DNA of 64,000 nt from Sweltsa coloradensis (lineage: Eukaryota > Arthropoda > Insecta > Plecoptera > Chloroperlidae), in the NCBI GenBank assembly GCA_024449915.1, contig JAMZAV010000151.1:930001-994000 (forward strand). Reading direction: 5' to 3'. This document shows positions 29,301-38,802 of this stretch, one piece after another (within the stretch, counting starts at the first letter, position 1; the number at the start of each line of letters is the position of its first letter). Both the position numbers and the translations under genes were made by a program. The notes under the pieces were generated by a model. The model was not told where the DNA came from. It was given only the letters and a program-made list of their open reading frames with translations, and did not search any database.

Positions 29301-31789
29301 TGCACTGTTTTTTTTAATCACAGGAATATGTAACTGATTTGGTACCCGTGGACTTATCGTTGCCAGACAGTGAAACTGACACTTCTTTACTTGCTAAAAG
29401 TGCGAGCAGGCAGAAGCTTACTACAGACATTAGCTCTATTGGGAGCTCGCAGAAGTCTGCTTATAGTAGATCTGAGATCTCAAACAGCGACAGGTAAGCT
29501 GTGAATCTATATCTATTATTCAAAGAACCTGAAAAATAATGATTAGTGGAGGAGGGAGCGCGGCGACTGAAGTCTAAAATTCAACTCCAACGGCACTAGA
29601 TCTGTTTTTTTGTCTGTGACTTTGCTCAAGAATGGCCGAACGGCTGAACAGATTGCACAGACATTTTAAACAGACATCCGGTACAAGTATTTAGCGTGCA
29701 GTTAACATTTTGAGCCAAATCCGTTGCGATTTGAACCTACCAGACATAATAAATTGAAAATATGATGAAATGTTTATAAGATGTAATTTAACGACAATGG
29801 TTTTGTTCTTGAAAACACATTTTCATGGAATAATTTTTAGAATGTCAGTCGGTGACCACTGACCAAGTTGTGCCGAATCTTGCACGCTGAAGGTTCCCCA
29901 ACATTCCGCTGGGAGATTGAGTAAACCTAGCAATCTTTACACATATTTTGTACTGGCTATGTTTTCCATAGTACTGTATGCAATTCAAAACATGTTCTAG
30001 AATTTTTTAATACTACAATCCAGAAATTACAAAAATCTATCCCAACGTCTGTTTGAACCTGATTCTCCCATATTCCGGGTATACAGGCGCTTATAGCCAA
30101 CTGCAGACTAGGAAAACGCCTAATTCGTTGTTAGACAAATGAGCGAGTCATGTGTTGAGTATCAGGGAACATTTGCATTTTTATAAGTTGATTGATATTA
30201 TATAAGGTTTAAAGTTTAAACGATAGGGTTTTTAAGTTTAGTTGGTATAAGGGCGCGTCAACTGTAAGGCCATAATGCGCCACTCTAGCCTATGATAGGC
30301 TAGAGATGCCATAGGTAGGGTGAGGAAAGGGAATGTTACCGGGTACTCAACACAAGGCTCACTCACTCGTCTAACAACGACTTTGGCGTTTTCCTAGTGC
30401 TATTGATTGATCATGTTGGATTACCAAAGTGCGTCTATAATCGGGCAAAATGTGTGTGACAAGATAAATTAAGAAGATCATTCTTGAGAGGATTTATTCA
30501 AACACTTCATACATATTACCGCATATTAGCACATTCTAGAATGCCAAAATAGTTTTTAATTAAAGTATTATCAAAGACCCTGGACCCTGCACCTCAAAGT
30601 TCTAAATATCCCCTTGGACAAAACTTTTTTGTTACTTAAAAAAAAGCATTGTTTTGAGTTTTTACAACAGTATTCGAAAATATTTTTGCACATTTCATTT
30701 CAAAGCTTAGAGTTGAGGTGTAAAGTTAAAGTTTCAAAAGAAATGTTATACCATTCTTGCACTATTTACAAGGATTTTTGTTTTATTGACTGTATAACTA
30801 TACCTTGACCGAGGGTTAATTAAAATGATAGTGAATTTGGCCTTTATGAAAATTGGGTTTATTCTGTTATCCACAGGATTGAAACGCAATCACCTAAACG
30901 TAGTACCTCCAGAGTAAGTCTTGGCGGGGTTTATACCGAATCAGGCAAGGAGAGCCTCACAGACGCTTCATCACAAGACGTTAAGCCTACTCTAGAGAAA
31001 CGCGTCAACTTTGCTGACGACCCTGAATTCTCCGACGATCAAATGGTGTCGGTTCTCCCGCCTTCTACGTCTTGCGCCAGCTTCACTCAACCGACGACAA
31101 CCCTGGTGACGACCACCCCCCAGACCGAGACAACCACCTCCACGACTCAGGCAGGCACCAGTGCAGTGTCCAGCAGCAGGGTAATCGACATGCAGGGGGT
31201 TGATACAGGCCCAGACGTCTCCATCAAGATAGAAGACCTTGACGCCGAGACACCAGGTTAGAAGTGTTTGTTTTTCACAATAGCTAAAAATTCGAAATAA
31301 AGTCGAAATTTGGGGTTGAAAAGCTACAAAGTCGAAAAAGAATGTTAAATGCTAAATACAGTCAAAATACATGTTTATTAAAGTAAAATATATTTATTTT
31401 GCAATTTTGGGCCAAAAGGTGCTTTTATTACTGCTAATTGCAATGAATGGTCGTTAAAAAGTCCGCTTCAAAGTAAATTTGATTCTATCTGCTGCAATAT
31501 ACACCTAGTATGCTATCACACAATTTTTAGACATACAGAGGAAATCAAAAATCAAAAACTTTCTAAACGCTAAATTTGGGAAATAATAAAACTATTTTCA
31601 AACATCTCTACTCCAGGTCCAAGCAGCGAGCATGTCAAGCCAATGTGGAGAGGTTTCCAAGGGCTCGAGTCTATCACTGAACAGCCGGAAGTTATTGAGG
31701 GTGCACAGTCAGATGAGAAGACAGATGAACCGAAGAAGCCACCAGACTCTGAAGAAGATGGAGGGGGACCGTCGACATCTTCCAGCTAA
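23028..31789 (+). CDS. Bestrophin chloride channel, twelve exons
   Basis: Twelve exons (23028-23098, 23391-23501, 23926-24466, 25452-25565, 25681-25788, 26753-26974, 27260-27350, 28204-28337, 28697-28846, 29324-29493, 30877-31256, 31617-31789) join in frame to 754 codons. Bestrophins are pentameric Ca2+-activated Cl- channels. Visible: N-terminal [10 protein letters not shown] (Ala10 of the Ca2+ clasp); TM1 about 32-50; the neck [11 protein letters not shown] with Ile77, Phe81 and Phe85 matching human BEST1 76/80/84; [34 protein letters not shown] (aperture region); [11 protein letters not shown]; and the acidic clasp WGDDDDDFE (Asp 299-303). After residue ~390 comes a long Ser/Thr/Glu-rich tail without recognised domains, variable in this family. 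The paralogue (BEST1-4) cannot be assigned. Confidence 0.94.
23308..23364. repeat. (GA)n microsatellite in bestrophin intron 1
   Basis: A nearly pure GA dinucleotide tract ending 26 bp before exon 2. It lies just upstream of the branch-point and pyrimidine region, so length changes could influence splicing; this is an inference. Confidence 0.95.
23391..23501 (+). CDS. Bestrophin exon 2
   Basis: [20 protein letters not shown] then a hydrophobic run to YILSEAHQ, residues 24-60: TM1. Acceptor GCTTGCAG follows a (GA)n tract (23308-23364). Donor GTAAGT, phase 2. Confidence 0.92.
23926..24466 (+). CDS. Bestrophin exon 3 (pore)
   Basis: Residues 61-241 with the neck, TRWWSQY, and the cytosolic helices up to IPLVYTQ. 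It is distinctly GC-rich against the AT-rich introns. Donor GTGAGG, phase 0; reading on into the intron gives RDGTIG and a stop. Confidence 0.95.
24920..25060 (+). repeat. Repeat family C copy in bestrophin intron 3
   Basis: Shares TCCTTGCAGTCGTAAAACAGA, TTACATCGTACCCGGCACC and TTATTTTACATT with the copy at 15985-16130. Same orientation. Confidence 0.7.
25452..25565 (+). CDS. Bestrophin exon 4
   Basis: [18 protein letters not shown], residues 242-279: TM3 and following loop, ending FSFMQ. GT..AG borders, phase 0. Confidence 0.93.
25681..25788 (+). CDS. Bestrophin exon 5 (calcium clasp)
   Basis: [19 protein letters not shown] then the five-Asp cluster and [12 protein letters not shown], residues 280-315. 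Human BEST1 has Glu at the first of these acidic positions; here it is Asp. Confidence 0.95.
25920..26120 (-). mobile_element. LINE C-terminal/3' fragment
   Basis: The plus strand reads TTCTATCTTCTCATAATCG, TCTCTTCCACATCTTCCCAAC and CTCCTCTTGCCTCTTGCAAT. Its complement encodes a remnant of the [18 protein letters not shown] tail seen in the other LINE fragments. It is an old copy in bestrophin intron 5. Confidence 0.6.
26531..26665 (-). repeat. tRNA-derived SINE copy in bestrophin intron 5
   Basis: On the minus strand the head has GGCACGGATTCAATTCCCGG, containing a canonical B-box (GATTCAATTCC), and GGAGGCACTG. The tail has CAGTTTTTATAACTGAAT and a TAAATAAATAAA run. Headless relatives are at 14140-14215 and 20645-20745. 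It is SINE-like, not a tRNA gene, because the anticodon domain is degenerate. Confidence 0.65.
26753..26974 (+). CDS. Bestrophin exon 6
   Basis: [20 protein letters not shown], then [16 protein letters not shown], residues 316-389, the belt that wraps neighbouring subunits in the pentamer. Donor GTAGGT, followed by a (GACT)n tract. Confidence 0.94.
26998..27118. repeat. (GACT)n microsatellite in bestrophin intron 6
   Basis: Runs of GACT/CTGA tetranucleotides with a few substitutions (CTAACTAACT, GGCTGACT), starting 24 bp after the exon 6 donor. Confidence 0.95.
27260..27350 (+). CDS. Bestrophin exon 7
   Basis: [20 protein letters not shown] and [10 protein letters not shown], residues 390-419; basic and Ser-rich, resembling a phosphorylatable regulatory stretch. 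Phase 1 donor GTAAGT. Confidence 0.85.
27598..27880 (-). mobile_element. LINE C-terminal/3' fragment in bestrophin intron 7
   Basis: The complement encodes a [24 protein letters not shown] stretch followed by [10 protein letters not shown] and a degraded 3' end. Same family as 6150-7500, 17410-17890 and 25920-26120. Confidence 0.75.
28018..28255 (+). repeat. 93-bp tandem triplication across an intron-exon border
   Basis: Units start at 28018, 28111 and 28204, exactly 93 bp apart. Each contains the exon 8 start (AAGTCCAGGAAGTCTCGGAAG or variant). Units 1 and 2 then run into TCGGATAATTCCTACTAG, a TAA, and GTGTTTTCAG, the acceptor of the next unit. Unit 3 continues into the real exon. Units 2 and 3 follow intact acceptors; unit 1 follows only ACACAAG. 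Confidence 0.95.
28204..28337 (+). CDS. Bestrophin exon 8 (third copy of a duplicated border)
   Basis: [20 protein letters not shown] to NKPPTE, residues 420-464. The acceptor and first ~50 nt are tandemly triplicated upstream (28018, 28111). Only this third copy continues in frame without a stop. Confidence 0.88.
28530..28600 (-). repeat. SINE tail fragment in bestrophin intron 8
   Basis: CCTTAAAGCGGGATTATGC followed by TTAAAACC and an AT-rich run. This matches the tail of the SINE embedded in the (TAA)n arrays at 17226-17238 in complementary reading. Confidence 0.55.
28697..28846 (+). CDS. Bestrophin exon 9
   Basis: [20 protein letters not shown] and an acidic EEDEEELG run, residues 465-514. 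The donor GTACGC is weak, so the exact 3' border is less certain. Confidence 0.78.
29324..29493 (+). CDS. Bestrophin exon 10
   Basis: [19 protein letters not shown] then a Ser-rich stretch to SNSD, residues 515-570. Acceptor AATCACAG, donor GTAAGC, phase 2. Confidence 0.82.
30003..30100 (-). repeat. Diverged tRNA-SINE relative in bestrophin intron 10
   Basis: Shares ATCCAGAAATTACAAAAATCT with the SINE copies at 7635 and 8197. The tRNA-like block is decayed. Confidence 0.45.
30107..30400. mobile_element. MITE-like element with ACTAGGAAAACGCC termini
   Basis: The left end ACTAGGAAAACGCC..TTGTTAGAC..GAGCGAGTCATGTGTTGAGTA is inverted at the right end (TACTCAACACAAGGC, CTCACTCACTCGTC, GGCGTTTTCCTAGT). 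The interior includes a reversed repeat A core (GCGCCACTCTAGCCTATG). About 290 bp, no ORF. Located in bestrophin intron 10. The relative at 2885-3140 retains one end. Confidence 0.7.
30877..31256 (+). CDS. Bestrophin exon 11
   Basis: [18 protein letters not shown] through a Thr/Ser-rich region ([20 protein letters not shown]) to DLDAETP, residues 571-697. Acceptor ATCCACAG, donor GTTAGA, phase 1. Confidence 0.83.
31617..31789 (+). CDS. Bestrophin exon 12 (stop inside tandem repeat)
   Basis: [19 protein letters not shown] to GGGPSTSSS and TAA (31787-31789), residues 698-754. The last codons belong to the first unit of a 67-bp tandem repeat. Confidence 0.85.
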
Positions 31790-32009
31790 CGCTTGCTTCT
31801 AATGCACAAGTGCTTTGCCCACAACCTGTGCACGACCGTCGACATCTTCCAGCTGAAGCTTGCTTCTAATGCACAAGTGCTTTGCCCACAACCTGTGCAC
31901 GACCGTCGACATGTTCCAGCTGAAGCTTGCTTCTAATGCACAAGTGCTTTGCCCACAACCTGTGCACGACCGTCGACATCTTCCAGCTGAAGCTTGCTTC
32001 TAATGCACA
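31767..32009 (+). repeat. 67-bp tandem repeat spanning the bestrophin stop codon
   Basis: Units start at 31767, 31834, 31901 and 31968 (the last is partial). Each begins GACCGTCGACATCTTCCAGC. The first encodes the protein's C-terminal residues and the TAA; the other three carry TGA at the same place. The repeats after the first are 3' UTR. Confidence 0.95.
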
Positions 32010-32204
32010 TGTGACTTGAAACTGAAAGAACAAAACCAATTCCAATTATAGCAGGCTCATGCTATCCTACAAGTTATTTTTAAGAACAGCGTAAGGCCTA
32101 GTTATTACGCCTACAATACTGTCATGTAACTTTGTGTTATTTTGATAAAAATACCAGTAGATTTAGATAATTTATTTTTACTACTATTTATTCACAGAGA
32201 GTTG

Positions 32205-32469
32205 AATAAATTATATTTATTGTATTATAAAATTAATATTATGTTTTATTGAGTTATCGTTTGGTAATAATTAGTTATAGTATTATAATTCATATGCCCG
32301 GTCATAAGAAAACTAAACTTGTATTGTGTATTCTCATAGAAAGTTTGATTCTTTTAGCCTTTTAAGTTTAATTGTGTAAATATATCTTCAAATCATATCC
32401 TACTTTGTATCTGTACTTTTTAGAAGCATTTCTCTTGTATATAAATTCATAAGTTATCTCTAGAATAAA
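32205..32469 (+). terminator. Bestrophin poly(A) signals
   Basis: AATAAA occurs at 32205-32210, followed by a T-rich stretch, and again at 32464-32469 (AGAATAAATTG), followed by a GT/T-rich stretch. Both lie in the expected range downstream of the stop codon. Which is used cannot be told. Confidence 0.5.
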
Positions 32470-32519
32470 TTGTAAACGAGTTTATTGTTCGATTCCATAT
32501 ATTTTTTTAATTTCAATGC

Positions 32520-32727
32520 AAATGTCTAGGGTTTAACTACCGGGGGGGGGGGGGGGGCGGGTAAAAGTAAAGCTACGACGTTAAGGACCTACGCATCCGT
32601 TTCAGGCGCTATACGGTTGTTTTTGTTGGTGGAAACGAGTTTCTAGCAGCACTTCCGTGACGTCACAGCCAAGATGGCAGCGCCCACAAATCTCTACTAA
32701 AACTACCGTATACTCATGTGTATAGTA
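32520..32727. promoter_or_regulatory. Promoter-like block without an identified gene
   Basis: After a poly-G run (32542-32558) lies CACTTCCGTGACGTCACAGC, then CAAGATGGCAGCGCCC: ETS-like, CRE-like and YY1-like words within ~50 bp, common at animal housekeeping promoters. The ATG opens a nine-codon frame only. It may belong to a gene whose exons I did not find, or to a mobile element. Confidence 0.3.
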
Positions 32728-33360
32728 GTAGTAGTAGTAGTATATCTTTATTAGCATTTTTGCTATTTTACATGTCATACAACACATTATCATCACATAT
32801 CATAAATTATGTATAATTATAAAACAATCAAATTCACCATCATAAAGAACATAGGCTACAAAATATGGCTAGTACAATTGATCACATTATATTAGCCTTA
32901 ACTCTTGCAATAATCTTCATCCATTAATTTATATGTTATGTAAACATACTTGTCAGCATATCTATGCTTGTCAGTCACTTACAAGATACATCAAGGACAA
33001 AATTATAGATTTTTTGAGACTTGTAACAAAATACAATAATAATTAAAAACAATACAATACAATTTTGGTTACAAGGATGAGCATAAAGTCTTACATCTTT
33101 CAGACATTAGTCTGGTTGAGTCCAGAAATCTTCCGTTTCAGTAATCATAAAGTAAGCCAGTAAACATCAAGAAACATAGGCCTACAAAATATAGGCTAGC
33201 ACAATTTATCACATTATTGAGCTCTAATAACTCTTGCAATAATCTCCATCCATTATTTTACATGTTATATAACATACTTGTCAGTCACATAAGTAAGTAG
33301 TAACAACATACAATAATAATAATGAGAAACAATACAATACAAAATATGATTACAAGGTGA
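32728..33360 (-). mobile_element. LINE 3' UTR fragment with internal duplication
   Basis: Begins (minus-strand 3' end) with a TAGTAGTAGTAGTAG run and TATCTTTATTAGC. A block with ACATAGGCTACAAAATATGGC, TCTTGCAATAATC and ATACTTGTCAG (32850-32965) is repeated as 33172-33292. It resembles the 3' end design of the LINE at 33661-38280. No coding part. Confidence 0.6.
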
Positions 33361-33660
33361 GCATAAAGTCTCATTGAAACAACACGTGCGCGACGCTGTA
33401 AACGCACCTTTCCACTTAAACTTGAACTTCTGAAATTCGGCTCCATATCTAAACACAAAACCGTTCATTTGCGGTTTCTGGCTTGCACATTATGATAAAA
33501 AAGTGTTTCGTCTTCTAGAGATCCAGAGCTTTCAGAACAGTTTCTTGAGTTATTCTTTTCTATTACGTTTGATGGAGTGATTGAATCTGAGTCACGAGAA
33601 AGAACCCAGATGGCGAGTGGGAGAATTGTAAAAATGACTCGTGATTGGTCAACAGCTAAG
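33361..33660. other. Unassigned stretch between two LINE tails
   Basis: Moderately GC-rich (GTGCGCGACGCTGTAAACGC near 33386). No recognised ORF or repeat. It may be original host sequence between two insertions. Confidence 0.4.
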
Positions 33661-33769
33661 AATAGAGTAGAGTAGAGTAGATCTTTATTCACTTAAGACT
33701 AATACATGTACAAGTATACACCTCTTCGTGAAGAGGGAGTGAATAGTTCCTAAGGCTAAAACATGGTAA

Positions 33770-34715
33770 AAAATGAATAATAAAATAGAATGCATATTTC
33801 ATGTGAATCAAGTTATATGTATATTACTAGTATGGTATACTAGTATTGAGAATTGAAGTTGTTTGAATAGATTAATTGAGTATTGAAATGAAAAAATGAA
33901 ATGAGTAATTGGTTTGATATGATACAATACGATGTTATTTAGGATGAATAATAATATAAAACACTAGCATTTGATATGATATAATGATTATGAAATGGAA
34001 TTAGTATTGTATTTAATATATACGTGTAGTAGTACGAATCTATAAGGGGCAGTTTGTAGTGGACATGGTAAATTTAAAAATTTACTAAATATAAAATGGA
34101 TAATCAAAAAAATGTGTATTTTATGTTAATCAAGTTATATGTATTATTAGTATAGTATACAAGTATTGAGAATAGAAGTTGTTTGAATTGATTAATTCAA
34201 TAATGAAATGAAAAAATGAAATGAGTTATCGATATGATATAATACAATACGATGTTCATTAGGATGTATAATAATATAAAACGCTAGCATATGGTATGAT
34301 ATGATTATGTATTATTGTTTTATGTTTAATAGGGATTAGTATTGAATTAAAAATAAACGTGTAGGGCCTATAGTACGGATCTATAAGGGAAAGTTTGTAG
34401 TGGAGAACAAGGTAAATTTATAAATTTACTAAATATAAAATAAATAATCAAATAGAATGAGAATTTCAATGAGAATCAAGTTATATGTATAGGCCTAGTA
34501 CTAGTATGGTATACTAGTACCGGTATTGAGAATTGAAGTTATTTGAATTGAATAATTGAGTATTGAAATGAAAAAATGAAATGAGTAATAGGTAGCCTAT
34601 CCTATGATATAATGATTATATGAAAGGTATTATTATTGAATTTAAAATATATGTGTAGGGCCTAGCCTATAGTACGGATCTATAAGGGACAGTTTGTAGG
34701 GAGGACAAGGGTTAA
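33770..34715 (-). repeat. Three ~300-350-bp tandem units in the LINE 3' UTR
   Basis: Shared words recur in order three times: AATCAAGTTATATGTAT, AGTATTGAGAAT, AATGAAATGAAAAAATGAAA-type text, ACGTGTAG and GATCTATAAGGG (about 33770, 34090, 34440). Units differ by small indels. The units have diverged at similar levels. Confidence 0.85.
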
Positions 34716-35016
34716 TCTGTTAGGAATTCATTTAGTGAGTAAAATGATCTTTCTACTAGAAATGCTTTTAATTTGCTAATAAATGTAGTATGATTTTTGA
34801 TGTCTCTGATGTGTTTTGGCAGTTTATTGTATATGGAGAGGCAGGCGTATATAGGTCCTTTGGAATATTGCGAGGTTTTATGATGGGGGACATGGATGTT
34901 AGAAATTGCACGGGTGTTATAAGTGTGGATGGATGAGTTTTTAGGAAAGTATTCTGAATGTGTACGTACAAAAATAGCGGCAATTTGTATAAGGGTACTT
35001 ACCAGGGTAAGAATGT

Positions 35017-36380
35017 TTAATTTGGGGAAGATTTTACGGCAGGATCTCTGCCATGAGGATCCTGTGATGATGCGTATAGCTCGTTTTTGGAGTAAAAGAC
35101 ACGATTAGCTTGTGGTGACATACCCCAGAATAGAAGCCCGTATGAGATGTGCGAGTGGATGTGGGCATGATATATTAATTTCAATATGTGGCTGCTAACA
35201 ATTGGCTTCATCCTCCTGAGCATAAAACACCCACTATTTATTTTGGAGCATACTCTTTCGATATGAGCAGACCAATCAGGTTCTCCGAGAGTGTAATGCT
35301 AAGAAATTTCACGTTGTCAGCTCTCATAATGTTTTTGCCATCAATGCGAATTAGGGGACTACTCTGAGGGGGGCTAGAGGTGGAGTGGAAGTTAAGGTAC
35401 ACAGTTTTGGTTGGTGGAAGGGAGAGAAGGTTATTTTTACAGTATTCCGACATTGCGTTTGCTTGGACATTTGAGTTATGTATGAGTTCTGCAAGCCCAT
35501 CTCTGGTTGCAGTTAAGAGGTGACTTGAGTCATCTACAAATTGCGTCAGTATGCCTACGTCAAATGTGTTGGGCATGTCGTTTACATAAAGTAAGAAGAA
35601 TGGGGGCCCTAGGACCGTTCCTTGGGGCACACCACAGACAAGTTTAAGGGGTCGGAGTGAAATTTAGTAATTGTATCATTTTCATCGATATCATCAAGTT
35701 CTACTACCTGGAAACGGTCTGATAGAAATGATGCAATCCATCTATTGGCTATACCTCTGATACCTAGATATTCCAGTTTTGAGAGAAGTATACTATGGTC
35801 AATTGTATCAAACGCCTTACTCAAGTCGTAGAATATTCCAATAGCCAGGTCGCCATGATCGAGTGCCTTGTAAAGTGCAGATAGGAATGAGAAGATGGCA
35901 CTTATGGTTGATTTGCCCTTTGGAAACCGTGTTGATTGCTTGCAAGAATATTGTGTTTGAAAGGAAGGATGACAGACGGAGTACATGATTTTTTCGAAAA
36001 CTTTAGAGAAAGATGAGGTTAAGGAAATTGGCCTATAATTGTTAGGATCTCGGTTGTTACCTTTGTGCTTATATATGGGTATTACTTTGGCCTCTTTGAG
36101 CTTGGAGGGGAAGGTCCCTGTGCAAAAGGAGGAATTGATGATAAATGCTAGTGGGTGAGATATAATACTTCCACATTTTGCAAGAACAGATCCAGGAACA
36201 TTGTCTAAGCCTGCAGAATGTTTGTTATTCAGTGTTTTGATGATATCGGCTACTTCATGATGGGTGGTTGGATGGAGAAAAATTGAATTAATTTCCTGCT
36301 TATTCTCGATGATACCAGGAATGAGGTGATTGGTTTGTGTCTGAGGTCGACTGTTTATACCAGCATTGATAAAGAACTCA
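35017..36380 (-). pseudogene. LINE ORF2 reverse transcriptase, frameshifted
   Basis: Fingers and palm are recognisable: KSTISAIFSFLSALYKALDH, YDLSKAFDTIDHSILLSKL (motif A), IASFLSDRFQ, PQGTVLGPPFFLLYVNDMP (motif B) and FVDDSSHL (active-site FVDD in place of YADD). Thumb: IYHAHIHSHISYGLLFWG. The frame changes near 35620 and after 35240, so no full protein can be made. The clade is CR1/L2-like by motif style; this is an inference. Confidence 0.85.
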
Positions 36381-36381
36381 T

Positions 36382-37566
36382 TTAGATGATTTGATATACT
36401 TTTGGGTCAGAGTTTGGAATTCCGCTAATGTTGATCGTAAGTTGATTTTTAGGACTAGGGGCCTTAGTTTGAGCATTGATAATCTGCCATGTAGCTTTCG
36501 ATATGTTATTTGCAGAAGATATAACCTGATCATGATGTTGTCGTTTAGCTTGTCTGATGTTAAGTGCATGACCTTTTTTTAATGTACGATACTCATGTTT
36601 AAGTTGATGGTCGTTGGGTAATGTTTTGCAATGGTAGTGTAATCGTCGCAGTTGTTGGCCCTCTGCTTTATGGCTGTTTGATAACCACGAACTAGGGTTT
36701 TTTTGCTTTTGCCTTTGCCTAACCAAGGGGAATGCTGTGTTAAAATAATGTAAGAAGATCATTAAGAATTGGTTGAACATCTGGTTGGTATCGGTCATAG
36801 TCAGCAAGTCAGACCATTCTTCACTACTAAGTAAATTTATAAAGTGATTTGTATTGCGTTTGCTAAATATTCTAGAGAAACCCCAAGTGGGAGAGGCATT
36901 TATGGGCGAACTGAGTTGCATGGTTATGGCACAATGGTCTGAGATGTGTGGGTGAAGGGTATTTGTTTTGTAAAGGGAAGGGTCTAGAGAGGTTATGATG
37001 TTGTCGATAAGTGACTGACTTGACCCAAGTGTACGGGTGGGTGTTAGAATTGTTTCGTGTAAGTTAAATGAGTGTATAAGATCAAGGAATAGGTCGCGGG
37101 CTCGTGATTTGGAAAGAAGATCAATATTAAAGTCGCCGCATAGGGCTATTTTTGCCTTAGGGAATCGTTTTGTGACGTTTATAAGGGTCTCTTCTAGTTT
37201 ATCTAAGAATATTGAGAGTTTGCCTAATGGAGATCTGTATATGGACAGTATGGTGATGCGGCAGTATGGTAGATGCCAAAGGCAACCAGTACATTCAAAA
37301 TCCAATTCAGAGCAGATTGACTCTAGGCCTAGTATTGGCTCTATGTTTAGGTGTGGTTTAGAGAGGATTGCTACCCCACCATGTAGATTATTAGATCTAG
37401 CATAAATTGTAATGTTTGCATATCCTGGCATGCAGAATTTAGTACTAGATGCGGGGGTGAGCCAATGTTCTGAGATACAAATAACTTCGGGAGATTGACT
37501 CTGAAAGAATTGTTCGAGTTCCTCCATTTTGTTGTTGACCGATCTAACATTAAGTGCAAGTATCAT
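36382..37566 (-). pseudogene. LINE ORF2 endonuclease domain (intact 394-codon frame)
   Basis: An APE-type endonuclease that would nick target DNA to prime reverse transcription. Visible motifs: LNVRSVNNK (Asn), ICISEHWL (metal-binding Glu), ILSIYRSPLG, LCGDFNIDLL (Asp/Asn) and ISDHCAITM (catalytic His). A linker leads toward the RT. The frame is open throughout, better preserved than the RT, which is broken; it is part of the element at 33661-38280 and not a host gene. Confidence 0.88.
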
Positions 37567-38280
37567 AGGATTATGAGTTAATAATATTTTGGGATTTGGA
37601 GATGTCTTGTTGGTCTTAGAAGAAAGGGATGGTTGGGGGGCGGAGGTAGATGCTCTGGAGCTGGGGGATTTAGCAGTTTTTACATTGTTGTGAAGGCTAG
37701 GGATTGGTTTGGTTTTAAATTTTGGTGTGTTTGTGGAAATGGTTTGAATTCCACTGAAAGAAGAAGATTGATTTTGTTTAACGTGGGGTGTTTTGTTAAC
37801 TGTGTTTTTATCAGTATCGATAAAGACATTATGGCTTGGTTTGTAAAACTAGTCAACTAGGTCTAGATTTGGATTTTTTACTTGTGTTTTTAGATGTCTT
37901 TAAATGAAGAGGAGGAGATCTAACATTTAAGAAGGCCACCATTCGGTTTGCTGACGGCTGCCGCGCTAATTTTTGTCCGGTGGGTCAAAACTATACCCGG
38001 ACTTTACCAAAAACAATAGCATGCTGGCAACCTATTTCTAGGACTCGACCTACGTTTTCATATATTTTTCTAAAGAACAACACATTTTTTTGTAGGAAAC
38101 CAAGGTCCTCTAAATCTCCACGCACTTACCGAAGGTCTGCTTTGAGATTCAGTAGACCTGGGAGGATCTCTCGCCGAAGAAAACTCTTTAATCTATTCTA
38201 TTCAAATATCGGTAATCTTTTTTGTATTGAGGTATACGGTAATATTTTTATTAATTTAGCATTATAAAGGACTCACGACT

Positions 38281-38700
38281 CAGCTAATAAATTGTAGAAT
38301 AATATGGAGATTAGAAAGGGATTAAAGTGATTGTGGGGTATTGTTTTTTATGATTGTAGCTGTATGGCGAGTGAAAGCAAAGGTAAGTGTAATTATTGTA
38401 ATAATAATATTGTAATAACTTTAATAGACGAATGATTTGTTTAAATATATTACCTGTTTTATAGTTTCATTGTTTGCTACTTGGTCCTTATCTGTGGTGA
38501 AAGCAAATACGTCCATTACAGTATTTTGGTGAAATTCTTCATTTAAAGTATTCGCGCCAAAAGTCCGACTGCGCTACGGTGGTGGCCTGTGTCAAGGTGG
38601 CAGTGAGTTTTTTAATTTTTCCTTTGACAGCTGGCCTGGCACTGGCAACACTGCAGTGTCAGAGAAAGGTTGATTTGACTCAAATTTTATTGTGGTCAAA
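38281..38700 (+). promoter_or_regulatory. Region upstream of GLMP exon 1
   Basis: Contains GCGCCAAAAGTCCGACTGCGC (near 38560), a locally GC-richer patch about 140 bp before the proposed start codon. No TATA box. A promoter role is inferred only from position. Confidence 0.3.
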
Positions 38701-38802
38701 ATGTCATTATTTGACAATAAAAGGCGTAGTGTGAATAGATTAATACAAATTTGTTGTACAATATTAACATTAGTTTCTCAAAGTTGTTCAATCGATAGAA
38801 AG
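38701..38802 (+). CDS. GLMP: GLMP exon 1, signal peptide
   Basis: 34 codons: MSLFDNKRRSVNRLIQICC, then TILTLVSQSCSIDRK and donor GTAAGC. A basic start, a hydrophobic core and small residues fit a signal peptide. Joining to exon 2 gives DRKLISSINPGC, the expected start of the mature GLMP. The link across 19 kb is inferred from phase and family fit; a transcript would settle it. Confidence 0.68.

Larger units (their letters stand above)
33661..38280 (-). mobile_element. LINE with apurinic endonuclease and reverse transcriptase
   Basis: A nearly full-length minus-strand non-LTR element. From 5' to 3': ORF1-end remnant (about 38280-37570, several stops), endonuclease ORF (37566-36382), reverse transcriptase pieces (about 36380-35017), a C-terminal piece (34983-34768), then a 3' UTR built of three tandem units and ending AATAAAGATCTACTCTACTC at 33663. 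Frameshifts make it inactive. Confidence 0.88.

Noticed and set aside
36382..37566. Host gene for an APE-like endonuclease
   Set aside because: It is continuous with RT motifs downstream and lies in a LINE with a typical 3' tail.
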